44,214 bases of DNA from UBA8437 sp963933195 (GTDB taxonomy: Bacteria; Planctomycetota; Planctomycetia; Planctomycetales; Planctomycetaceae), in the NCBI GenBank assembly GCA_963933195.1, contig CAWVUS010000011.1:1-44214 (forward strand), in the 5' to 3' direction. A program made the translations under genes and the position numbers. Within the stretch, counting starts at the first letter, position 1. Every line of letters begins with the position of its first letter. Below the pieces are notes generated by a model. It was not told the origin of the DNA and made no database searches. It worked only from the letters and a program-made list of their open reading frames with translations. Shown here piece by piece: positions 18,753 to 25,997 of this stretch.

Positions 18753-21700
18753 ATGCCGATGACCAACTGGCGAGAACGAGTCTCGGGTGGCCTGGGGTGG
18801 TTGCGCGGCTCGCGTGGATTGTGGGCCGTTGCCATCGTGGTCGTGTTGCTGGCAGCGTTGTGGATCATGCCCAGGCGGGTCGCTCGCCTGGTGACCGTTG
18901 ACGGCCAGGACGTCGGGCCGGCCCCGTCGGGAACCCCGATGCGGCAGGTGGCGTGGAAACCGGCCGAACCGATCGAGATCGAGGCCGATCGGGGTGATGA
19001 GACGGTCGACTTGATTGCTCCGCGGCTGGCCGGTGATGGCCAGTTGCTCTACCTGACACGTCGCGGCCGCGACGGACGAATGGACATTTTTCGCAGCCGA
19101 CGGTCCGAGACCGGATGGGACAAAGCCGAGCCGGTCGCCGAATTGAATTCTCCGGCGAATGATATCGGGCCGGTGATTTCTGCAGATGGCCGAACACTGT
19201 ATTTCTTTTCCAATCGCGACGGTGGACACGGTGGCTACGACCTGTACACCAGCCAACGCGATGCGGCCGGTTGGTCCGTCCCGCAGAACCTCGGCGAATC
19301 GGTCAATTCGGTTGCCAACGAGTTTGACCCGGCATTGTCTCCCAACGGGATGCACCTGTTCTTCTCGTCGGATCGTGAGACGGCTGACGGGGATCAACTT
19401 CCGCAATGGTCGGCGACTATCCGCCGGCCGCTGACAGGGCACGATTTTGATTTGTACGAGGCCAGCCGAGGTTCAGCCGGGGCTCCCTTCGCATCGGTCC
19501 GGGCCCTGGAAGGTCTGAACCGTTCGGGCAGTCACGAGGGCGCGCCATTTGTCTCGCCTGGTGGCGGGTTCCTGTACTTCGCGTCCAACCGCGTCGCTCG
19601 TCCCGGTGAACCGGTCAACCTGGATCTTTACCGGGCCCGCTGGACGGACAATGGATTCGGCGCGCCCCAGAACCTCGGGCCGATGATCAATACCGAGAAC
19701 GACGAGACCGAGCCGGGAGTGTCGGCCGAGGGCTTTCGGCTGGTTTTCGCCACCAACCGTGATGGTCGAGACAGGCTGTACCACAGCGTGGCTCGCGAGA
19801 TCGAGTTGCAACAGGGATGGGATTCGAGTCGGTTTGATTCGGTGTGGCTGTCTGTCGGTGACCTGTGGCAACGAGCGTTGTGGATCACCCTGCTGGTGGC
19901 CGGTCTCGTCGCACTGGTGCTCTGGAGCCGGGGATGGTTGTGGCGAAAGGCAACCGCATCGCGGTTCGTTTTCGGCAGTGTCGTCTTCCACCTGATCGTG
20001 GTGTTGTCGCTGTTCCTGTGGAAACTCGATGCGGTGGTCAGTGTGATCGCCGAGGTGGTACAGGATTGGGAAGCGTCGACGGACCTGGTCGACGACAACC
20101 AGCACAAGTCGCAGGAGGATGGTCCCGAGTCCTACGAGAAGGTTGATGAACTGCAGTCGCTGGATGATTCGGCGACGCCCGAGGTGACCCGCCAGGTGAC
20201 CGAGGCGATGAGCGTTCCGTTGCGGACCGAGTCACTGTTGCCCCAGGTACCCTTGAAGCAGGTCCAGTCCCTGCCACCGGAAATGGTGTTGCGGGTGGCC
20301 CCCAAGGCAGCGCCGACCGAGACTCCGATGAATCCGTTGGAACCATTGGAGCGACGTCGCCGGACGCGACCGGATTCGACGGTGGCGATGCTCGAAACGC
20401 CAACCGACGCCACCCTGCCACCGGCCGAAGCGGTCAAGCAGGAGAAGCGGGTGCGGGTTGAGGCTGCGGCCGTGCAGAGGCAGGCCAAGTCCGTGTCGCG
20501 TCGCGTGCCGCGCCGGTCTCGTGCTGCGACACCCGCACCGGCCACCTCCTCGCCCAAGAAGGTCCCGGTTGCCAAGACGCCAGAAATTTCCACTGACGCC
20601 CCGCGCGAGGTGCGAATCGCCCGTGACAACCGGGTGGCTGCGGCGACCGCTGTGCCGGCGACGGTGCTGGGCACAGCCGAGACTCCGGAGGCTGCGCAGG
20701 CGCCGCGGGAGCAGCGATTGCAGGTGGCCAACGGTTCTCTGCCACGAGAATCGACGGCGGTCCCGAAACAGGGCGCGACTGGCCAACTGGTTGATCGTCC
20801 GGCTCCCCGGATGGCCGAGGCCCCGCAGACCGACCAGGCACTTCGGGCGGTGGCGGCCACGCCCAAGCTGGCTACAGCTCCGCCGAGGCGGAAGGTGAGT
20901 TCCACTCGCAGTCGCCTGGTGGCTTCCCGCACTGCCGCGGGAGTCGAGAGCGACGTGATGCTTGACAAGCAGTCCACCGCGAAATCGACTGCCGAGAATA
21001 GCGTGCAGGTGGCCGACGCCACGCTGTCTCGCAACGTTCCTCGTCGACGTCGCCAGGTCGAGGCACCGGCGGCGGGCCTGGGGCCGGACGACCCCGAACC
21101 GGCGGCGGCAACGGGAGCGGAGATCGAGGTGGCCGAGGCAGTGGACGTGGCCAAAGCAGTAACCGGTGGGCCAGCCACGGTCCGCGCGGTGGGCCGCCGT
21201 CGCCGACCCGTGACCAAAACGACAGACACCGCCCCCGGCGCCGAGGTCCAGAACGTGACTCCCGCCCCGGAACGCGGGGTGGACATCGGCAACCTGCTGG
21301 CTACCAACCGGGTGCTGGATCGCGAGCCGGCCTCCGCCGCCGTCAACGTGCGGACTCCCAGGGAGATGACCGGACCGGTTCGCAGGGTGCCGGATCGGGT
21401 GATCATTGGCGACCCGGGCCAGGTGGACAACAACAAGACCCCCGATTTTGGACCAGTGGTGTCGCGACTGGATCGTCGACGGGCCCGTGCGTCACGCGTT
21501 GCACTGGGCGAGGACAATATCGGGCTGCGTGCGTTGTTCACGTTGCGGCAGGGTGACACACGGCGGAAGTACATCAAGCTGTTCGGGGGCAGTGACGAGA
21601 GCGAGGAGGCGGTCAACCGCGGATTGGTCTGGCTCGCCGCGCACCAGTTCACGAACGGGAGTTGGAGCCTGGATCGGTTCCATGAACGCTGCAAGGGACA

Positions 21701-22604
21701 ACATCCCAATTGCACAGGGCTCGGCCGGGTTCGCTCGAATACCGCGGCCACGGGGATGGCACTGATGCCGTTCCTGGCAGCTGGACACACGCACCGCTCG
21801 GGGCGTTACCAGCAGATTGTGGCCAAGGGAGTCGAGTGGCTCATCGGTCAGCAAAAGGCCAACGGGGATTTGCTCAGTGAGGGTGATGCGGCCCACGCCC
21901 AGATGTACAGCCATGGCATCGCATCGATTGCGCTTTGCGAGGCGTACGGAATGACCGAAGACCCGAAGTTGAGGTCGGCGGCCGAGAAAGCCATCAAATT
22001 TATTGTCCAGGCCCAGAACACCTCCACCGGCGGTTGGCGTTACAAGCCGGGCGAATCAGGGGACACGTCGGTTGTTGGTTGGCAGATGATGGCCTTGAAG
22101 AGTGCCGAGATGGCTGGATTGGTGATTCCGCCCAAGACGATCACGTTGTTGGACAAGTGGTTGCGTCGGGTTGAAGCCAATCAACCGGTAGGAGGGTTGT
22201 TCGGTTACACCGACCGGGGAGTCAAGCCGGCGATGACCGCCGAGGGCCTGTTGTGCCTGCAGTTCATGGGAGTTGATCGAAACGATCCGCGAATGCGTGC
22301 CGGGGCCGATTACCTGCTGAAGAACCTGCCCAGCCGGAGCCAGCAGCGAACATCCTACTACTGGTACTACGCCACACAGGTGATGTACCACATGCAGGGC
22401 AAATACTGGCTGGCCTGGAACGAACCACTCCGCAAGACACTGGTGGCGACTCAGCAGGCCGGGGGACACATGGCCGGCACATGGAATCCGGCCGACAACT
22501 GGGAGAACCAGGGTGGTCGGATCTACGCCACGGCGATGAAGCTGCTGGTCCTGGAGGTTTATTACCGGCACCTGCCGCTGTATGACCAGTTGGACGACGA
22601 ATAG
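18753..22604 (+). CDS. Fused PD40 propeller, three-TM, linker and alpha/alpha-toroid protein
   Basis: The 1283-residue protein has four visible parts. (a) TM1 is at about residues 23-42. (b) A WD40-like PD40 propeller spans about 70-350, with repeats of the form PxxSxDGxxLYFxSNRxGGxGxYDLY, as in TolB and Pal-linked proteins. (c) TM2 (about 374-391) and TM3 (about 403-422) are separated by a short basic loop, followed by about 500 residues of Ala/Pro/Arg/Thr-rich, low-structure linker. (d) A C-terminal prenyltransferase/squalene-cyclase-like alpha/alpha toroid runs from about 950 to 1283, with GLVWLAAHQFTNGSW and TSTGGWRYKPGESGDTSVVGWQ. I see no DxDD cyclase motif, so binding rather than terpene chemistry is likely. 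Predicted topology puts both propeller and toroid in the periplasm. It follows ExbD by 10 bp and probably is the part moved by ExbB/ExbD. Confidence 0.85.
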   Translation: MPMTNWRERVSGGLGWLRGSRGLWAVAIVVVLLAALWIMPRRVARLVTVDGQDVGPAPSGTPMRQVAWKPAEPIEIEADRGDETVDLIAPRLAGDGQLLYLTRRGRDGRMDIFRSRRSETGWDKAEPVAELNSPANDIGPVISADGRTLYFFSNRDGGHGGYDLYTSQRDAAGWSVPQNLGESVNSVANEFDPALSPNGMHLFFSSDRETADGDQLPQWSATIRRPLTGHDFDLYEASRGSAGAPFASVRALEGLNRSGSHEGAPFVSPGGGFLYFASNRVARPGEPVNLDLYRARWTDNGFGAPQNLGPMINTENDETEPGVSAEGFRLVFATNRDGRDRLYHSVAREIELQQGWDSSRFDSVWLSVGDLWQRALWITLLVAGLVALVLWSRGWLWRKATASRFVFGSVVFHLIVVLSLFLWKLDAVVSVIAEVVQDWEASTDLVDDNQHKSQEDGPESYEKVDELQSLDDSATPEVTRQVTEAMSVPLRTESLLPQVPLKQVQSLPPEMVLRVAPKAAPTETPMNPLEPLERRRRTRPDSTVAMLETPTDATLPPAEAVKQEKRVRVEAAAVQRQAKSVSRRVPRRSRAATPAPATSSPKKVPVAKTPEISTDAPREVRIARDNRVAAATAVPATVLGTAETPEAAQAPREQRLQVANGSLPRESTAVPKQGATGQLVDRPAPRMAEAPQTDQALRAVAATPKLATAPPRRKVSSTRSRLVASRTAAGVESDVMLDKQSTAKSTAENSVQVADATLSRNVPRRRRQVEAPAAGLGPDDPEPAAATGAEIEVAEAVDVAKAVTGGPATVRAVGRRRRPVTKTTDTAPGAEVQNVTPAPERGVDIGNLLATNRVLDREPASAAVNVRTPREMTGPVRRVPDRVIIGDPGQVDNNKTPDFGPVVSRLDRRRARASRVALGEDNIGLRALFTLRQGDTRRKYIKLFGGSDESEEAVNRGLVWLAAHQFTNGSWSLDRFHERCKGQHPNCTGLGRVRSNTAATGMALMPFLAAGHTHRSGRYQQIVAKGVEWLIGQQKANGDLLSEGDAAHAQMYSHGIASIALCEAYGMTEDPKLRSAAEKAIKFIVQAQNTSTGGWRYKPGESGDTSVVGWQMMALKSAEMAGLVIPPKTITLLDKWLRRVEANQPVGGLFGYTDRGVKPAMTAEGLLCLQFMGVDRNDPRMRAGADYLLKNLPSRSQQRTSYYWYYATQVMYHMQGKYWLAWNEPLRKTLVATQQAGGHMAGTWNPADNWENQGGRIYATAMKLLVLEVYYRHLPLYDQLDDE

Positions 22605-22624
22605 TCGCCGCGTGGTCCCAGATG

Positions 22625-22975
22625 CTACCCGAACAACTCGTTGTAGAGTTCGTCGCTGTATCCGACCACCAGCGTCTTGCCACGTTGGAGCGTTGGGGCT
22701 CGTAGTGTCCCGCTTCGCCCGGTGATCAAACCGGTCAGGTCAGCATTGCTGAGCCGTTCGGTATTCATGTTGACGTGCCGGAACTTCCGTCCACGTGCGA
22801 CATACAGGTGAGACGCCTGGCGAGCCAGGGTCACGGCGTGTCGTGCGTCGACGGTTTCGGTGCGAGCATCAGCTTGCTCGCGGATCCGGGCATCGGCTTT
22901 GGCAAGGAACCCCTGCGCTTTGACGCAGCTGGTTCATCCCTTGCGGTGGTAATACCAGTCGATCCGTGCGGACAT
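22625..22975 (-). CDS. Putative selenoprotein: ArsC/thioredoxin-fold, UxxC with in-frame TGA
   Basis: Read through one in-frame TGA (22934-22936), this frame gives 116 residues from ATG 22975, which is preceded by AGGGA 9 bp upstream. The N-terminus is MSARIDWYYHRKG, then TGA, then TSCVKAQGFLAKA. Coding continues through LYVARGRKFRHVNMN and RSGTLRAPTLQRGKTLVVGY to TAG at 22625. These are features of ArsC-related thioredoxin-fold proteins: the tyrosine-rich first strand, a redox C-x-x-C turn and the LRxP loop. The TGA sits at the first Cys of that turn, giving U-T-S-C with residue 14 as Sec. Ordinary gene calling would start at GTG 22834 and give a 69-residue fragment without its active site. 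A hairpin starts at the TGA. Alternatives are a pseudogene or a sequencing error. The substrate is unknown, probably a thiol or peroxide redox step. Confidence 0.78.
22907..22935 (-). promoter_or_regulatory. SECIS-like hairpin beginning at the in-frame TGA
   Basis: On the transcript, GAACC (starting at the G of UGA) pairs perfectly with GGTTC (22911-22907). An internal loop of AG against G follows, then CTGCG pairs perfectly with CGCAG around the hexaloop TCAAAG. This makes ten base pairs in 29 nt, directly at the UGA, as bacterial SECIS elements are placed. The distance from UGA to the apical loop, about 10 nt, is shorter than in E. coli fdhF, which is a weakness. A second, perfect 7-bp hairpin (GCGAGCA/TGCTCGC, loop AGCTGA) lies at 22862-22881, farther than usual. 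Confidence 0.5.
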
Positions 22976-23132
22976 GAATGGAAGTCCCTGATTGCCAAGA
23001 GTTCTGGTTGGTGAATCAGTAACGTAAGAAGTGACGGTGAGTGAGTTGGCCGTCGTCCCCGCGCCACAGTATGCTCACCTTCTCGTAGTGCCGATGAGAC
23101 TGCAACCGTAGAGCGATGGAGAAGATCGACCG
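22976..23132. other. Divergent intergenic region, selenoprotein candidate / SDR
   Basis: This 157-bp non-coding gap lies between divergent genes and presumably holds both promoters. It contains the AGGGA ribosome-binding site of the minus-strand gene (about 22985-22989). The SDR ATG at 23133 is preceded by GGAG at about 23118. No other element is evident. Confidence 0.5.
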
Positions 23133-23903
23133 ATGAATGGAACACTGTTTGACCTCACCGGCCGCGTGGCCCTGGTCACCGGCGGTAGCAAGGGTCTGGG
23201 CCTGGCAATGGCCCGTGGATATGCCGAGGCGGGAGCCGATGTGGTCATCTCGAGTCGGCACCAGGACGAACTGGATGCGGCACTGGTCCAGATCACTGAC
23301 GGCTTGAACGTGAAGGGCCTGGCCGTCGTGGCTGACATGACCAAACGCGAGGACGTGAAGCGGCTGGCCGAGACGGCTCTCGCGGAAATGGGGCAGGTCG
23401 ACGTGCTCGTCAACAACGCCGGGTCGAACGTCCCCGAGGAGATCGACGCGATCACCGACGAGAACTGGGATCGGATCATCGAATTGAATCTCACCAGTTG
23501 CATGGCATTGACTCGCGAACTGGTGCCCCAGATGACGGAACGAGGATGGGGACGAGTGATCCACATCTCCTCGATCATGGGGTTGGTCAGCAAGGAAGGC
23601 CGCAATGCGTATTCCGCGACCAAGAGCGGGCTGCTGGGACTGACACGGGCCAGCGCGCTCGACCTGGGCGGAAGCGGTGTCACGGTCAACGCAATTTGCC
23701 CCGGGCCTTTCCTGACCGATTTGCCACAGAGTGTTTTGAGCGAGGAGCAGATCGCATTCTTCGCCGAGCGGACCGCGTTGGGGCGTTGGGGCGAGTGCCG
23801 GGAGCTTGTCGGGACCGCCTTGTTGCTTGGCACCGATGCCGGCAGCTACATCACTGGAACCTCGATCACCGTCGACGGCGGAACCGTCGTCAAGTCATTC
23901 TAG
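23133..23903 (+). CDS. SDR-family oxidoreductase
   Basis: The 256-residue protein is a classical short-chain dehydrogenase/reductase. The cofactor motif TGGSKGLG is near residues 16-23, NNAG near 91-94, the catalytic Ser is in HISSIMG, and Tyr-x-x-x-Lys is in NAYSATKSG. ICPGPFLTD is the usual motif after the active site, and TGTSITVDGG marks the C-terminus. SSRHQDEL after strand 2, with Arg in place of an acidic residue, favours NADP(H). It resembles gluconate 5-dehydrogenase and 3-oxoacyl-ACP reductase types; the substrate is not readable. The aminotransferase gene follows 69 bp downstream on the same strand, so a shared transcript is possible. Confidence 0.93.
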   Translation: MNGTLFDLTGRVALVTGGSKGLGLAMARGYAEAGADVVISSRHQDELDAALVQITDGLNVKGLAVVADMTKREDVKRLAETALAEMGQVDVLVNNAGSNVPEEIDAITDENWDRIIELNLTSCMALTRELVPQMTERGWGRVIHISSIMGLVSKEGRNAYSATKSGLLGLTRASALDLGGSGVTVNAICPGPFLTDLPQSVLSEEQIAFFAERTALGRWGECRELVGTALLLGTDAGSYITGTSITVDGGTVVKSF

Positions 23904-23972
23904 AACTTCCGGGCCAGGTGCCGCGCTCCCCGGCGGGCACCCGTGCTCTTCATTGTGAAAAGGATCTCTGCC

Positions 23973-24953
23973 ATGGCCGGACGTGTCGTCTACTTCAGTG
24001 GTGAGTTTGTTCCTGAACGCGAGGCGAACGTGTCGATTTTCGACTGTGCCTTGATGTACGGAGACATGGCCTTCGAGATGACCCGGACGTTCGGTGGCGA
24101 ACCTTTCAAGCTCCGTGAGCATCTCGATCGCCTTTATGGTTCTCTGCGACTGCTCGAAATCGACTGTGGCCTGAGCGTCGACGAGATGCACGCGCAGACG
24201 CTGGTGACGCTCGAGAAGAACCAGGCCACGGAGGTCGAGGGAATGGACTGGTGGGTCATGCACGACGTGTCGCGTGGTCCGCTGCCGGTCTATGGGTCGC
24301 TGTGGCCCGAGGGAACCAAGCCGACGGTCACCATCAGCACCTGGCCCCTGATCACCCACATGGGAACGTTCGCCACGAAATACGACACCGGCGTCGACAT
24401 CGTCGTTCCCGCCCAGCAGGCCCTGCCGGCTCACCTGGTCGACGCCAAGGCCAAGACCCGCAGTCGAATGCACTACAAGATGGCCGAGTTGCAGGGGCAA
24501 CGAATTGGCGAGGGCGCCTGGCCGGTGATGTTCGATCCCGACGGGTTCATGGCCGAGGGACCCGGATGGAACATCTTCCTGGTCAAGGACGGGACCATCT
24601 ACACGCCGGAACCTCGCAATATCCTGCAGGGTGTCAGTCGTGGGACGGTGTTCGAACTGGCCGAGCAGGAAGGGATTCCGTTGGTCGAGGCAAACCTGGG
24701 ACGGTACGAGGCACTCCAGGCCGACGAGATCTTTTGCACGTCGACGTCCTACTGCATCGTCCACGGCCGATCGTTCGAGGGCCAGGTCGTCGGGGATGGT
24801 CAGCGGGGGCCGGTGGTCGAACGGTTGACCGAGGCCTGGCGACAACGGGTGGGTGTCGACATGGTCGGCCAGGCCCGTGAGTACTCCGAGGCATTGCCGG
24901 AGTGGTTGGAGCAGGAGGTCGAGGCCAACCGGGCGGCGCTGGCGGCTACCTGA
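23973..24953 (+). CDS. PLP-dependent class IV aminotransferase (BCAT/D-AAT fold)
   Basis: The protein has 326 residues from ATG 23973, which AAAAGGA precedes; the frame is open to GTG 23943. The N-terminus YFSGEFVPEREANVSIFDCALMYGDMAFEMTR is the class IV start (D-x-x-x-x-x-GD-x-x-FE). REHLDRL is the conserved helix; Lys in DAKAKTRSRMHY is the probable PLP lysine. The C-terminal half carries E-GPGWNIFLVKDG, the TPEPRNILQGVSRGTVFELA motif and EIFCTSTSYCI. These enzymes move amino groups between branched-chain, D- or aromatic amino acids and 2-oxo acids, or act as lyases (PabC). Which one cannot be decided. It ends 8 bp inside the convergent aldo/keto reductase gene. Confidence 0.9.
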   Translation: MAGRVVYFSGEFVPEREANVSIFDCALMYGDMAFEMTRTFGGEPFKLREHLDRLYGSLRLLEIDCGLSVDEMHAQTLVTLEKNQATEVEGMDWWVMHDVSRGPLPVYGSLWPEGTKPTVTISTWPLITHMGTFATKYDTGVDIVVPAQQALPAHLVDAKAKTRSRMHYKMAELQGQRIGEGAWPVMFDPDGFMAEGPGWNIFLVKDGTIYTPEPRNILQGVSRGTVFELAEQEGIPLVEANLGRYEALQADEIFCTSTSYCIVHGRSFEGQVVGDGQRGPVVERLTEAWRQRVGVDMVGQAREYSEALPEWLEQEVEANRAALAAT

Positions 24954-25944
24954 TCGGATCGCCCTGCTTCCAGGGCGGTGGGACGATCTCGTCGATCCTC
25001 GTGAAGTGCTCGCAGGGGATCTCCAGTTCCGCCGCAGCCACCGCGTCGGCGACCTGTTCGGATCTCTTGGCACCAACAACCAGCGACGACATCGCCGGCT
25101 GCGCCAGTGTCCAGGCCAGGGCGTAACGAGCCGGTGTCGTGTCGATCTCCGCGGCCAGGCCTTCCAGTGCCTCGAGCTTGTCGAACATCGCGTCGTCGCG
25201 ATCCCAGACCCACTCGGGCTTCTCGGCCGCACGAGAGTCCGCCGGGGCCTCTTCACCACGACGGTACTTGCCCGTCAGCAGGCCACCCTGCAGGGATTGA
25301 TACGGGGTGACACCGATCGAGAACTCGTCGCAAAACGGCAGGTCGTGCTGGAAATCGCGGCGGAGGAAACTGAAGGGGACCTGCGAAGAGACGGGGCGAA
25401 CCCAGCCGTGCTTCTCGGACAGCCACAACAACTGGCACAGTTGCGCGGCCGAGTGGTTCGACACGCCGATATAACGGGCCTTGCCCTGGCGGACGATGCG
25501 ATCGAGAGCCTCGAGAGTCGACTCCAGCGGCGTGTGACGGTCGGGCCAATGGATGATGTAGAGATCGATCACGTCGGTTTGCAGTCGTCGCAGGCTGGCT
25601 TCGATTTCACGCTGGATGTGCAGTGGAGACAGACCACGATCCTGCGGGCCCGATCCCAGTGGTGCACCGACCTTGGTCGCCAGGACCACCTGGTCTCGTC
25701 GATCGGCGATGGCCTTGCCGGTGATTTCCTCGGCCACACCGCCGGCACTGCCCAGCACCCGGTCGTATCCCTCGTAGACATTGGCCGTGTCGACAAAATT
25801 GATCCCCATGTCGATCGACTCGTGCACCAGTCGGATCGCGTCGGATTCGGGGACCGGCGTGCCGAAGGTCATCGTGCCAAGGCAGATCGGCGAGACGAGT
25901 AGGCCGCTGGAGCCCAGGGGACGCATTTCCATGGTGTGACTCAC
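24946..25944 (-). CDS. Aldo/keto reductase
   Basis: The 332-residue protein is a TIM-barrel NADP(H)-dependent carbonyl reductase. The catalytic tetrad is visible: Asp in NFVDTANVY, Tyr in the same segment, Lys in VLATKVG and His in YIIHWPD. The N-terminal MRPLGSSGLLVSPICLGTMTFG and the C-terminal SSLVVGAKRSEQV (cofactor phosphate-binding loop) are typical of the AKR family of YajO/Tas type. ATG 25944 is used; Met5 and Met7 are alternatives. It converges with the aminotransferase, overlapping by 8 bp, and lies 53 bp downstream of a DUF1501 gene on the same strand. The substrate is unknown. Confidence 0.93.
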   Translation of the reverse strand: MSHTMEMRPLGSSGLLVSPICLGTMTFGTPVPESDAIRLVHESIDMGINFVDTANVYEGYDRVLGSAGGVAEEITGKAIADRRDQVVLATKVGAPLGSGPQDRGLSPLHIQREIEASLRRLQTDVIDLYIIHWPDRHTPLESTLEALDRIVRQGKARYIGVSNHSAAQLCQLLWLSEKHGWVRPVSSQVPFSFLRRDFQHDLPFCDEFSIGVTPYQSLQGGLLTGKYRRGEEAPADSRAAEKPEWVWDRDDAMFDKLEALEGLAAEIDTTPARYALAWTLAQPAMSSLVVGAKRSEQVADAVAAAELEIPCEHFTRIDEIVPPPWKQGDPIR

Positions 25945-25997
25945 TGGAGGAAGTGTGGAAGACCGCGGCCGGGGCCGAGTGCTGCGATGGGGATCGG

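Noticed and set aside
20132..21790. 552-residue antisense frame opposite the propeller-toroid gene
   Set aside because: The Ser/Arg/Ala-rich translation mirrors the Ala/Arg-rich linker on the coding strand; no start signal or domain.
20950..22604. Reading the toroid as a genuine squalene-hopene cyclase
   Set aside because: No DxDD motif is visible, the domain is short (~330 residues), and it is fused to an ExbB/ExbD-linked membrane protein.
22625..22834. A 69-residue stand-alone gene beginning at GTG 22834
   Set aside because: It lacks the first strand and redox turn of its fold; the same frame continues upstream through one TGA to a proper ATG with a ribosome-binding site, so it is the C-terminal part of the longer gene.
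23895..25259. 454-residue minus-strand frame across the aminotransferase
   Set aside because: It overlaps two well-supported genes and has no recognisable motif.
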